Of a stretch of DNA of 64,000 bases, positions 17,194 through 25,781 are shown piece after piece. Source of the stretch: Gemmatimonadaceae bacterium. GTDB taxonomy: Bacteria; Gemmatimonadota; Gemmatimonadetes; Gemmatimonadales; Gemmatimonadaceae. Where the stretch lies: assembly GCA_025934775.1 (NCBI GenBank), contig JAICWO010000010.1, positions 150,847 to 214,846 of the forward strand, written 5' to 3'. The notes beneath the pieces are model-generated. The model did no database searches, was not told the origin of the DNA, and saw nothing but the letters and a program-made list of their open reading frames with translations. A program made the position numbers and the translations under genes. Within the stretch, counting starts at the first letter, position 1; each line of letters begins with the position of its first letter.

Positions 17194-18899
17194 CAGTTCT
17201 CGAATTGCGCCGGTGGACGATCCGCGGCCGCCTCGCCCTCGGGTTCGGGAGCACCATCATCTTTCTGGCCGCGCTCGCCACCGTGGGCCTCACGACGCTG
17301 CGACGCACGCAGTCGGCGATGCAGTCGCAGTTGGCCGCCGCGATCAGCGTACGGGCCGATCTGTCCACATCGGACGGCGCGACGCGCGACTTCGTGATTC
17401 TCGCCGAGAACGATCTGCTCGGCGGCAATCCGGCGTACCGCGCGCGCATGGACAGTGTCTTCAGCGTGGCCGATTCGGCGCGCCGCGTCCTCACGATCGG
17501 TACGGCGCTCACCGACGCCGAACGAGCGCGGCTCGAGCACGTGGGCGAGTTGCAATCGCGCATCGGCGTCCGGCTCGCGCTCGCGCGCGCCGCGTCGGAC
17601 CTCGGCGAGCGTGACGAAGCCGTGCGACAGGCACGCTTCTCCGAGGTGCTGCTCGACAGCCTGTTCGCCGACTCGCGCGAGATCGCGACGGCGCGCTCGG
17701 CGCAGAGCGAACGCCAGTTGTCGACGATTCAGGCCGACGCGCGCCGCCAGCAGATCCTGCTCGGCGCGCTCGGCGCGATTGGCGTGCTGCTCGCGATTCT
17801 CTTCGGACTCGCGACGTGGCGCGCGGTGGTGCAGCCGCTGGGGCGGCTCACGACCGCGGCGCGGCGCATGGGCGACGGCGACTTTCGCATCGAGCTGGAG
17901 GAGCACGGGCTGGACGAGGAGTATCGGGTGCTCACACACGCGCTGCTCGACACGACGAAGCGGCTTGGAACACTCGTGCACGCGATTCAAGTGCAGGCCA
18001 ACGAAGTCACCGCGTCCGCCACCACGCTCACCAGCTCGTCGGGTGAAGCGGCGAGCGCCACGCGACAGATCAGCACGACGATCGAAAGCATCGCGAGCGC
18101 CGCGGCGGAGCAGATCCACCAACTGTCCGCGTCGCGCACGGTGCTCGAGCGCGTCGGCAAGTCGGCGGACCAACTCCGCGAGACCGCCTCCGTCTCGAGC
18201 GAGCTCGGAACGCGCATCAACGCCACGGCCGGCGACGCGCAGCACGAGATCGGCGAGGCGCTCAGAATGCTGCAGAGTGCGCGCGACGTGATCGCGACGT
18301 CGGCGACTGGTGTCGAGCGACTCAAGACGGCGTCGTCGTCGATCGATACGTTCGTCTCGGCCATTCAGGACGTGGCCGACATGACGAACCTCCTCGCGCT
18401 CAACGCGGCGATCGAGGCGGCGCGCGCGGGCGAGCACGGCCGCGGCTTCGCCGTGGTCGCCGACGAAGTACGGCAACTCGCGGCGCGGAGCGGGGAGTCC
18501 GCGCTCGAAGTGCGCTCGGTGGTCGATGCGATGCGGCGCGATGTTGCCGCCGCGGCGCGCGCGTTCGCCGATGGCGTGTCAGCGCTCGGCGACGTGGACC
18601 AGATCTCGCGCACCGCGACCGCCGCCCTCGAGCGAATCCAGGCGGCCGTCGCGGGTCTCGAGAGCGTCGCCGGAACGTTGGAAGGCGCGGCGTCAATGAA
18701 TCGCGATGCTGTCGTGGAGCTCGTGCGCCAGGTGGACGTCACTGCCGGCGGCGCACAGGATCAAGCCGCGGCGAGCGAGGAAGCCGCCGCTGGTGCTCAG
18801 CAGTCCGCCGCGTCGACCGAGGACATGGCCGCCACCGCGTCGCGCCTGCACGAGAATGCGGCCAAGCTGACGGAGCTGGTGGCGGCGTTTACGGTGTGA
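17190..18899 (+). CDS. Methyl-accepting chemotaxis protein
   Basis: A 569-residue transmembrane chemoreceptor. Membrane segment 1 is about residues 15-38 ([19 protein letters not shown]), then a helical extracytoplasmic domain of about 150 residues, membrane segment 2 ([19 protein letters not shown], about 191-209), a HAMP linker and a long coiled-coil signalling domain. The hairpin tip [19 protein letters not shown] is the conserved CheA/CheW-binding site. Glu/Gln-rich heptads flanking it are potential methylation sites. It overlaps the binding lipoprotein gene by four bases, so the two are made together and the lipoprotein may present ligand to it (inference). No cheA or cheW is in the window. 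Confidence 0.94.
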   Translation: MTVLELRRWTIRGRLALGFGSTIIFLAALATVGLTTLRRTQSAMQSQLAAAISVRADLSTSDGATRDFVILAENDLLGGNPAYRARMDSVFSVADSARRVLTIGTALTDAERARLEHVGELQSRIGVRLALARAASDLGERDEAVRQARFSEVLLDSLFADSREIATARSAQSERQLSTIQADARRQQILLGALGAIGVLLAILFGLATWRAVVQPLGRLTTAARRMGDGDFRIELEEHGLDEEYRVLTHALLDTTKRLGTLVHAIQVQANEVTASATTLTSSSGEAASATRQISTTIESIASAAAEQIHQLSASRTVLERVGKSADQLRETASVSSELGTRINATAGDAQHEIGEALRMLQSARDVIATSATGVERLKTASSSIDTFVSAIQDVADMTNLLALNAAIEAARAGEHGRGFAVVADEVRQLAARSGESALEVRSVVDAMRRDVAAAARAFADGVSALGDVDQISRTATAALERIQAAVAGLESVAGTLEGAASMNRDAVVELVRQVDVTAGGAQDQAAASEEAAAGAQQSAASTEDMAATASRLHENAAKLTELVAAFTV

Positions 18900-18910
18900 G
18901 AGCAGAGAGT

Positions 18911-18979
18911 GGAGAGTGGAGAGTGGAGAATGGAGAATGGAAGCTCCTTCCACTCTCTACTCTCCACTCTCGTCTCTCC
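18911..18979. repeat. Heptad-repeat dyad B
   Basis: Left arm 18911-18943 and right arm 18947-18979, 33 bases each with a 3-base loop. The left arm consists of 7-base units GGAGAGT, GGAGAGT, GGAGAAT, GGAGAAT; the right arm carries their complements (CCACTCT, CTACTCT, CCACTCT). It lies 12 bases after the chemoreceptor stop and ends 17 bases before the next ATG, so it can act both as a 3' hairpin and as a 5' leader structure. Confidence 0.75.
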
Positions 18980-18996
18980 CTCTCTACTCTTCACGC

Positions 18997-20118
18997 ATGT
19001 CCGCCGAGCACCATTCGATCTGGACGCATGGGCAGTCGCTGAATCTGCCGGCACTCACCCGCGAGCAGCACGCCGATGTGTGCGTGGTCGGTTTGGGCGG
19101 CTCCGGTCTCGCGTGCATTCACGCGCTGCTCGACGCCGGCAAGAGCGTGGTCGGTGTGGATGCCTCCGAAGTCGCGGGCGGTGCCGCGGGATCGAATGGC
19201 GGATTTCTGCTCGGCGGCCTCGCGATGTTTCACCACGACGCGGTCGAGCGATTCGGTCGTGAGACGGCGCGGCGAATCTATGTGAAAACGCTAGCGCAGA
19301 TCGATCGCATGGCTGCCGAGACGCCGAGCGCGGTGCACCGAACCGGAACGCTGCGGATCGCGATCTCCGACGCCGAGCGACACGATTGCGAGCGGCAGTA
19401 CGCGTGCATGCGGGACGACGAGCTTCCGGTCGAGTGGTACGACGGCCCGGAGGGACACGGATTGCTCTTTCCGTCGGATGCTGCGTTCGATCCTGGACTG
19501 CGCTGCCGAACGTTGGCGCGCAACGCGCTAGGACGCGGCGCGCGCCTCTTCGAGCAGTCACCGGCGCTGTGGATCGCGGAAGCGAGCGTGACGAGCGAGC
19601 GCGGCTCCGTTCGCGCGCGTGATGTCGTCGTTGCCGTCGATGGCAAGCTCGAGACGCTGCTTCCGGAGCTCGCGACGCGCGTTCGCACGGCGAGGCTCCA
19701 AATGCTCGCCACCGCGCCGCTCGACATTCGCATCTTCCCGCGGCCCGTGTATGCGCGCTGGGGTTTGGATTACTGGCAGCAACGCGCGGATCTGCGCGTG
19801 GTCGTCGGCGGCGCCCGCGACGTTGGTGGCATCGCCGAGTGGACGACGTGCACTGACACGAGCGGCGCGGTGCAGGGCGCGCTCGACGTGCTGCTCCGCG
19901 ACGGCCTGCATATGTCCGCGCCAGTCACGCATCGCTGGGCGGCGTCGGTCGGCTACACGGCGAGCGGGTTGCCAGTGATCGACGAAGTGCGGCCGCGCGT
20001 CTGGGCGATCGGCGGCTACTCGGGAACCGGCAACGTGGTCGGCGCGCTCTGCGGCCGCGCCGTCGCCGACCTGATCGTGCGTGGCAGGTCGGCAATGGCG
20101 GATCTGCTGCGCGCTTAG
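18997..20118 (+). CDS. FAD-dependent oxidoreductase (DAO family)
   Basis: A 373-residue D-amino-acid-oxidase-type flavoprotein. The Rossmann loop VVGLGGSGLACIHALLDAG (about residues 29-47) binds FAD, and the C-terminal YTASGLPVIDEV followed by GGYSGTGNVVGALCGRAVADL is the second FAD-contact region. The closest functional class by layout is amine or gamma-glutamylputrescine oxidase, but the substrate is not determined. The ATG at 18997 is the only start that avoids the repeat dyad upstream. It overlaps the convergent PRC-barrel gene by four bases. Confidence 0.87.
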   Translation: MSAEHHSIWTHGQSLNLPALTREQHADVCVVGLGGSGLACIHALLDAGKSVVGVDASEVAGGAAGSNGGFLLGGLAMFHHDAVERFGRETARRIYVKTLAQIDRMAAETPSAVHRTGTLRIAISDAERHDCERQYACMRDDELPVEWYDGPEGHGLLFPSDAAFDPGLRCRTLARNALGRGARLFEQSPALWIAEASVTSERGSVRARDVVVAVDGKLETLLPELATRVRTARLQMLATAPLDIRIFPRPVYARWGLDYWQQRADLRVVVGGARDVGGIAEWTTCTDTSGAVQGALDVLLRDGLHMSAPVTHRWAASVGYTASGLPVIDEVRPRVWAIGGYSGTGNVVGALCGRAVADLIVRGRSAMADLLRA

Positions 20119-20660
20119 AGGTCCGTGCTCACTCGGTCGATCTTGCGACGATTGGCATGTCGCCGCTCGACCGCTGGTTCGGAGTCGACGTCCTCCGGCG
20201 CGAGCTCGTCCGCACGCGCGACCTCGTCGGCGACCGCGCGCTCCCGGATGACTTCGCGATCGGGATAGCGTATCGTGCCGGCGCTCTGCTCGACCGCTGG
20301 CGGCGGCAGCGCGTCGGCGCGCGCGATGTTCGTCTGCGGCAAGTCGGCCGAATCCATGAGCACGATGCGCCGCTCGCGATCGATCTGCGCGACGCGGATC
20401 GGCACGAAGGTGTGCTTGTCGGAGCCCGGCAGGTCGATGTCGAGCATCACGACTTCGCCCGCCTTGGCATCGATGAGTAAATCGTGAACCGAGCCGAGCT
20501 GGCGGCCGCTGACGGTGCGGATCTCCCAGCCTCGAATGTCGGGCTCGCCGTCCGAGACCGACCAGGAGTCCAGCGTGCTGAGCGGGACGAGCTGTTCACG
20601 TTCGCGAGCATACGGTCCGACGCCTGCGGCGTCGCGTGCATGCCGATCGTTCCGTTCCAT
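20115..20660 (-). CDS. PRC-barrel domain protein
   Basis: A 181-residue protein. Residues ~25-105 form a PRC-barrel: LSTLDSWSVSDGEPDIRGWEI, then VSGRQLGSVHDLLIDAKAGEVVMLDIDL, the typical strand-turn pattern also seen in RimM and photosynthetic reaction-centre H subunits. The rest is charged and Pro-rich. A GAGGGGAC ribosome-binding site precedes the ATG at 20660. A small membrane protein is encoded just upstream on the same strand. Stand-alone PRC-barrel proteins often relate to stress responses, but no specific role is shown here. Confidence 0.82.
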   Translation of the reverse strand: MERNDRHARDAAGVGPYAREREQLVPLSTLDSWSVSDGEPDIRGWEIRTVSGRQLGSVHDLLIDAKAGEVVMLDIDLPGSDKHTFVPIRVAQIDRERRIVLMDSADLPQTNIARADALPPPAVEQSAGTIRYPDREVIRERAVADEVARADELAPEDVDSEPAVERRHANRRKIDRVSTDL

Positions 20661-20692
20661 GCGTCCCCTCCTGCGGCGGCCGGTGAAGAATC

Positions 20693-20815
20693 TCACAGGC
20701 TGCCGGAACGGTAATAGAGGAAGTAATACGCGAGCGCGGCGATGATCACGATCGCGATGAGGATCCAAGCCCAAGCCATGCTTCGGCGGCGCGGCTCGAC
20801 ACGAATTTCAGCCAT
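20693..20815 (-). CDS. Small single-pass membrane protein
   Basis: A 40-residue protein with a basic N-terminus (EVRPRRRS-like) and one membrane helix, WAWILIAIVIIAALAYYFLYY, near the C-terminus. A purine-rich GGAGACTCC precedes the ATG at 20815. It lies 32 bases upstream of the PRC-barrel gene on the same strand. Proteins this small are easily missed, but the hydrophobic helix and ribosome-binding site support it. Confidence 0.6.
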   Translation of the reverse strand: MAEIRVEPRRRSMAWAWILIAIVIIAALAYYFLYYRSGSL

Positions 20816-20949
20816 CCAGGAGTCTCCGGAGCGTTGGGCCCGCGTGCGGTGACGGCGGGCGTCGATCAGTCTGCAAGCCGGACGCCACTGGCGCGGCGGC
20901 ACCGGGTGGCGCTTTACACGGGAGCGGGAGCGCAGGAGTTTTCTAGGGA

Positions 20950-22383
20950 ATGCCCGTCATGCTTCGACGAGTCCTGCTCGCGCTGCTCACCGCGGCCGCG
21001 ACGGCCGGCGCCCAAATGGCTCCGGCCGAGTCCCCGGCGCGCTGGGTGGATTCGATTTTTGCGCCGTACGCCACCGGCCGCACGCCGGGCTGTGCCGTCG
21101 GCGTGAGCCGGCACGGCGATCTCGACTTGGCGAAGGGCTACGGGATCGCGGATCTCTCGACCGGGGCGCGGATCACTCCGAGCACGCCGTTCTACATCGC
21201 GTCGCTCTCGAAGCAGTTCACGGCGATGAGCATCGTGCTGCTTGCCGAAGCGGGAAAGCTCTCGCTCGATGATTCGGTGCGGCGGTGGGTGCCCGAGCTC
21301 CCGGCGTTCGGCGCGCCGATCACGCTCCGCGAGCTGCTCCATCACACGAGCGGGCTGCGCGATTACTTCACGCTCCTCGCGGTCTCCGGATGGCCGAGCG
21401 ACGGCCCGCTGACGCAGCAGCAGTTCCTCGACCTCATGCACCGGCAGAAGAGCCTCAACTTCCAACCGGGCGACGAGTTTCTCTACAGCAACTCGGGCTA
21501 CGTGCTGCTCGCGATCGTGGTGCAGCGCGCGTCGGGCGAATCGCTCCGCGACTTCGCCGCACGGCACATCTTCGCGCCGCTCGGCATGACGCACACGGAA
21601 TTCCGCGACGACCACCGCGAGGTGATCGCCGGAATGGCGGCGGGGTACCAGCCGGCGGGCGCGACGTTCCGGGTGAGCGAGCCCGAGTTCGACGTGGTCG
21701 GCGACGGCGGCGCGTACTCCACGGTCGAGGACTTAGCAAAATGGAATGACAATTTTAATACGGCCACGGTGGGCGGCAAAGCCGGCATCGCGATGATGCT
21801 CGAGCCGGGCACGCTCAACGACGGCCAGACCATTCCATATGCGCTCGCGCTCTCCATCGGCCGCCAGGCCGGCCTCACGAGCTACTCCCACGCCGGCGCG
21901 TACGGCGGCTATCGCAGCTCGATGCTCCGCATCCCGGACGCGGAGCTTTCGGTGGTGACGCTGTGCAACACGTCCACCGCGCCCGCCACGCTCGCCGAGC
22001 AGGTCGCCGACGTATTTCTCGGCACGGCGGAAGCGGCGCCCGCGATCGCCGTGCCGGACCTGACGAGCACGTGGCTCGCGGGCACGGGGCAGTCGGCCGA
22101 CAGCCCGGCGCCCCGCCAGCGCGCCGACCGCCTCGCCGACCTCGCGGGCAGCTACTACAGCGAGGAGCTCGATCTCCACGTGGCGCTGTCGGGACGCGAC
22201 GGCGTGCTGATCCTCCGCCGGCCCCACGCGTCGGACATCCGCTTCGTGCCGCTCGGCGACGATCTCTTCACGAGCAGCGACAAGATGCTGCTCCGCGTGC
22301 TGCGGGACGACCGCGCCGAGATCACCGGGTTCACGTTGACGATCAATCGCGTGCGCGACCTCGAGTTCACGAGAGCGCATTAG
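20950..22383 (+). CDS. Serine beta-lactamase-like hydrolase, secreted
   Basis: A 477-residue protein with an N-terminal signal peptide (MLRRVLLALLTAAATAGAQ) and a class C beta-lactamase / penicillin-binding-protein-like domain. The catalytic motifs are SLSK (S-x-x-K, near residue 79) and YSNSGY (Y-x-N, near residue 179), and a HAGAYGG that stands where HTG/KTG usually lies. The last ~100 residues form a C-terminal beta domain common in this group. Such proteins may be esterases, D-aminopeptidases or penicillin-binding relatives; antibiotic resistance is not implied. An AT-rich codon island lies at 21731-21760. Confidence 0.9.
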   Translation: MPVMLRRVLLALLTAAATAGAQMAPAESPARWVDSIFAPYATGRTPGCAVGVSRHGDLDLAKGYGIADLSTGARITPSTPFYIASLSKQFTAMSIVLLAEAGKLSLDDSVRRWVPELPAFGAPITLRELLHHTSGLRDYFTLLAVSGWPSDGPLTQQQFLDLMHRQKSLNFQPGDEFLYSNSGYVLLAIVVQRASGESLRDFAARHIFAPLGMTHTEFRDDHREVIAGMAAGYQPAGATFRVSEPEFDVVGDGGAYSTVEDLAKWNDNFNTATVGGKAGIAMMLEPGTLNDGQTIPYALALSIGRQAGLTSYSHAGAYGGYRSSMLRIPDAELSVVTLCNTSTAPATLAEQVADVFLGTAEAAPAIAVPDLTSTWLAGTGQSADSPAPRQRADRLADLAGSYYSEELDLHVALSGRDGVLILRRPHASDIRFVPLGDDLFTSSDKMLLRVLRDDRAEITGFTLTINRVRDLEFTRAH

Positions 22384-22391
22384 CGGCGTCG

Positions 22392-24821
22392 CTATTTCGG
22401 CCTGGGCTTCGCGCGGCGCGTCGGGGCCGCGGTGAGCGGATCGTCCGGCCACTCGTGCTTGGGGTAGCGCCCGCGGAGATCCCTCCGAACGTCGAAGTAG
22501 CTCGTGCGCCAGAAGCCGGCGAGGTCGCGCGTCACTTGGACCGGGCGCGATGCCGGCGAGAGGAGCTGCATCGTCACCGGCACGCGGCCGTCGAGCACGC
22601 GCGGCGATTCCGTCATCCCGAACACTTCCTGCAACCGCACCGCGAGCATCGGCGAATCGGGATCGGAGTAGTCGACCGGTATGCGCGAGCCGGTCGGCAC
22701 CTCGATGTGCGTTGGCGCGAGCACGTCCAGCGCACGCCGCTGCTGCCAGGTGAGACGCGCGGCCAAGGCGTCGGCGAGATCGACGCGCGCGAGATCGCTC
22801 CACTTTCGAATCTTCTCGAGACGCGGCGCGAGCCACTCGTCCAGATCCGTGAGGAGCGCTTCGTCCGAGACCGCCGGCCACGCGGGGTCGTGACGTGCAA
22901 TGAACGCCATGCGTCCGCGGAGCCGTCGTGCGCCGTCGGACCAGGGGAGCGCGGAGAGGCCGCGGCGCCGAATCGCCTCGGTGAGCGCACGACGGATCGC
23001 GTCGTCATCGGGATCGCGCAGCGCCGACTCGCGCAGTACGATGGCGCCGAGCCGCTCTTCGCGGCGCGCGCGGATGGCATCGGTGCGCTCGTCGAAATCA
23101 ATGACATCGCGCTCCGTGATGTGGCTCGCGAACATCCCGACGAGCTCCGCTTCGTCGATCGATGCGGCGAGGAAGATCCGGCTCTCCGGCCGCGCGTCGT
23201 CGAGCTCCGCGGCGACGATGTACGGTGCGGTCGCGAGGCCTTGAGATCCGAGCAGCTCGGCGCCGCGGCCGTTGCGCAGCACGTACCGCGCACGCTCGCC
23301 GGGCCGGCGGCGGGCGACGCGATCCGGGTACGCGAGCGCGAGCAGCGCACCCGCCGCATCGAGCGGCGCGGCCTCGGAGCGATCGAGCCGCAACTGGCGC
23401 GCGAGCCGGTCCGCCTCGGCGCGCACCCGGCGCAGCAGGTCTCGATCGAGCGTCGCGCCGGGCGCGGAGTCGCGCGTGCCGCGCAGCGCCTCGAGCCGCG
23501 GCACGACGTCGGCATCGATTGGCGCCGGGCCGCCGCGAAACATGTCGCGCTCGCCGAGGAGCGCGGCGACGTCGCAGGCGAGGCGGCCGGCGCCGCGTTC
23601 GCGGGCTCTAATGAGCATATGAGAAAGGCGCGGATGCGCGGGGAGGGCCGCCATCTCCACGCCCGTCGGCGTCACGCGGCCGTCCGCATCGATCGCGTCG
23701 AGCTCGACGAGCAGCTCGCGCGCTTGCGCGAACGCCGCGGCCGGCGGTGGATCGATCCACGCCAGCTCGTCGGGCCGGTCGACCCCTGCCGCGGCGAGGT
23801 CGAGCGCGAGCGGCGCGAGGTCGGCGCTGATGATCTCCGGCGGCGTGTTCGCGAGGAGCGATGCGGTCTCGTGCTCCGACCAGAGCCTGTAGCACACGCC
23901 CGGAGCCATGCGTCCGGCGCGGCCGCGCCGCTGGTCGGCCGACGCGCGGGACACGCGTACGGTCTCGAGCCGCGTCATGCCGGATTGCGGCGAGAAGCGC
24001 GGCACACGCGACAAGCCCGCGTCGATCACCACCGTGACGCCTTCGATCGTCAGGCTCGTTTCGGCGATCGACGTGGCGAGCACGATCTTGCGGCGGCCAT
24101 CATGAGATGGCCGGATGGCGCGGTCCTGCGCATCCTGCGGCAGCGCGCCGAACAGCGGCGCGACGATGTCGCCGTCGCGCTCGCGCGCGAGCAACGCAAG
24201 CTCGACGCGGCGGATCTCGCCGGCGCCGGGGAGGAAGACGAGAATGTCGCCGGCGCGCTCGCGCCGCGCCTCCATGATCGCGCCGACGACCGCCGACTCG
24301 ACCGGCGTGTTCGCGCGGGGCGGCCGATGGATCGTCTCGACCGGAAAGCTCCGGCCTTCACTCGTGACGATCGGCGCGCCGCCGAGCAGGTGCGCGACCG
24401 CCTCGCCATCGAGCGTCGCCGACATTATGAGAATTCGTAAATCCGGCCGCAGGAGGCGCTGCGTTCGCAGCGCGAGCGCCAGGCCGAGATCCGCGTCGAG
24501 GCTGCGCTCGTGGAATTCGTCGAAGATCACCGCCGCGACTCCATCCAGCGTTGGGTCGTGTTGGAGTCGGCGCGTCAGGATGCCCTCGGTCACCACCTCG
24601 ATGCGCGTCGCCGGCGACGTCCGCGACTCGCCGCGCATCCGATACCCGATCGTCTCTCCCGGCCGTTCGCCGAGCTGCTCGGCGAGCCGGTGTGCCGCAG
24701 CGCGCGTCGCGAGCCGCCGCGGCTCGAGCATGACGACGGTTCCGCGATGCATCCACGGCTCGTCCATGAGCACGAGCGGAACGCGCGTCGTCTTGCCGGC
24801 ACCGGGCGGCGCCTGGAGCAC
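22392..24821 (-). CDS. hrpB: ATP-dependent helicase HrpB
   Basis: A DEAH-type (DEFH) RNA/DNA helicase of the HrpB family. Motif I is PPGAGKTT, motif II DEFHERS, motif III MSATLDG, motif VI QRRGRAGRMAPG, and a long HrpB-specific C-terminus follows. From the GTG at 24821 it has 809 residues but starts only a few residues before Walker A. The reading frame stays open upstream and encodes PALPALRDALSTHTSAV, which matches the usual HrpB N-terminus; no ATG, GTG or TTG is available there, so a rare start such as ATT at 24894-24896, overlapping the previous gene's stop, is likely (834 residues). The cellular role of HrpB is poorly defined. Confidence 0.93.
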   Translation of the reverse strand: MLQAPPGAGKTTRVPLVLMDEPWMHRGTVVMLEPRRLATRAAAHRLAEQLGERPGETIGYRMRGESRTSPATRIEVVTEGILTRRLQHDPTLDGVAAVIFDEFHERSLDADLGLALALRTQRLLRPDLRILIMSATLDGEAVAHLLGGAPIVTSEGRSFPVETIHRPPRANTPVESAVVGAIMEARRERAGDILVFLPGAGEIRRVELALLARERDGDIVAPLFGALPQDAQDRAIRPSHDGRRKIVLATSIAETSLTIEGVTVVIDAGLSRVPRFSPQSGMTRLETVRVSRASADQRRGRAGRMAPGVCYRLWSEHETASLLANTPPEIISADLAPLALDLAAAGVDRPDELAWIDPPPAAAFAQARELLVELDAIDADGRVTPTGVEMAALPAHPRLSHMLIRARERGAGRLACDVAALLGERDMFRGGPAPIDADVVPRLEALRGTRDSAPGATLDRDLLRRVRAEADRLARQLRLDRSEAAPLDAAGALLALAYPDRVARRRPGERARYVLRNGRGAELLGSQGLATAPYIVAAELDDARPESRIFLAASIDEAELVGMFASHITERDVIDFDERTDAIRARREERLGAIVLRESALRDPDDDAIRRALTEAIRRRGLSALPWSDGARRLRGRMAFIARHDPAWPAVSDEALLTDLDEWLAPRLEKIRKWSDLARVDLADALAARLTWQQRRALDVLAPTHIEVPTGSRIPVDYSDPDSPMLAVRLQEVFGMTESPRVLDGRVPVTMQLLSPASRPVQVTRDLAGFWRTSYFDVRRDLRGRYPKHEWPDDPLTAAPTRRAKPRPK

Positions 24822-24882
24822 GGCGGATGTGTGTGTGGAGAGCGCGTCCCGGAGCGCAGGGAGCGCAGGCTCGATCGCGAGA

Positions 24883-25185
24883 TTACTCGGCGTAATACTG
24901 CTGAATGCAGCGGCTGATCAGCTCTTGTAGGAGCGCCTGCTCGTGAGCTGTCGAGTGCGCGTTCGACACGGCTGGGAGCGAGTACCAGATTTCCTTCAGG
25001 ATCAGCAGCAACCGCTCGGCCTGGATGCCTTTCTCGCGCGCCTCTCGTGCTGCCCGGTACAACAGCTCGCGCAGGTCGTCGGCGTGATTGCCACGCTCGA
25101 TCGAATCGGAGAGTGCACTTGTCAGGGCCGCCACCGTCTCCGGCTCGAGCGTCTGGCGGACGGGCGTGCGGTCGAATGCCATCAT
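24883..25185 (-). CDS. Hypothetical helical protein upstream of hrpB
   Basis: A 100-residue protein, mainly helix (LRELLYRAAREAREKGIQAERLLLILKEIW). No domain is recognised. The stop codon region overlaps the probable true start of hrpB, which suggests translational coupling. There are two consecutive Met codons at the start; either may be used. Confidence 0.65.
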   Translation of the reverse strand: MMAFDRTPVRQTLEPETVAALTSALSDSIERGNHADDLRELLYRAAREAREKGIQAERLLLILKEIWYSLPAVSNAHSTAHEQALLQELISRCIQQYYAE

Positions 25186-25353
25186 GCGAGAGACACTCCG
25201 CAGCGGGTCGAGCTAATATTGTGCAGTTCGCAACAGGTGGGCGCGGGCAAATGTCAGTTTATAATCGAGCCTCGTCAAGGCGAGTGGTGCAGCGATTGCG
25301 GCGGAGGACCCTCAATTTTTCTTTAAGCCGCATGCTATCTCCATCCGGAACCG

Positions 25354-25707
25354 ATGATCTTGATTCTCTCCGCTGACGTCGTCGCCGCCGCGCTGCTCGG
25401 AGCCCTCATTGAGACCCTTGGTTATCCTGTTCGCTTCGCTCAGCCGCCGGAAACGGTCGAGAGCTCGATCAGGCGCGTCCGTCCAAAGGTGTGCCTCATC
25501 GACTGCGAGGATCCGTCGTGCTACAACAGCCAGACGCTTGGCCGCGCCGCCATGCGTCGGATCTCCGTCGTCGTATTCGGGACGCGCGAGGCGCTGGACA
25601 AGCTGAACGAATTCGCGCGCGTGCACGATATTCAGACGCTCCTCGTGCCGCCCGACGCGCCGCAGCTCGAGGAGACGCTGAGGACTGCGCTGCAGCGCGC
25701 CGGCTGA
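25354..25707 (+). CDS. Degenerate response-regulator receiver protein
   Basis: A 117-residue stand-alone domain with the alpha/beta pattern of a CheY-like receiver: MILILSAD, then LIETLGYPVRFAQPPE, then PKVCLIDCEDPS with an aspartate where the phosphorylated residue usually lies. The acidic pair at the end of strand 1 is reduced to SAD, and the conserved lysine of strand 5 is replaced in LLVPPD. It is therefore probably not phosphorylated in the normal way. No kinase gene is adjacent. A perfect terminator hairpin follows. Confidence 0.6.
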   Translation: MILILSADVVAAALLGALIETLGYPVRFAQPPETVESSIRRVRPKVCLIDCEDPSCYNSQTLGRAAMRRISVVVFGTREALDKLNEFARVHDIQTLLVPPDAPQLEETLRTALQRAG

Positions 25708-25728
25708 CGCGCCTGGCACCAAGACGCG

Positions 25729-25758
25729 AACGGGGCCGGCGTGTTCGCCGGCCCCGTT
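25729..25758. terminator. 13-bp perfect hairpin between convergent genes
   Basis: AACGGGGCCGGCG and its complement around the loop TGTT. Flanked by A- or T-ended stems in both directions, it probably terminates both the receiver gene and the convergent lipoprotein gene. Confidence 0.75.
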
Positions 25759-25781
25759 CGTTGCGGTCGTGAGTCGCGCGT

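Noticed and set aside
20950..22383. Antibiotic-resistance beta-lactamase
   Set aside because: Only the general S-x-x-K and Y-x-N motifs are present with a non-standard HAG box and an extra C-terminal domain; this fits the broad esterase/peptidase group better.
21963..24440. An 825-codon open frame on the plus strand
   Set aside because: It covers the antisense of hrpB, which has all helicase motifs; the plus-strand product is low-complexity Arg/Ala.
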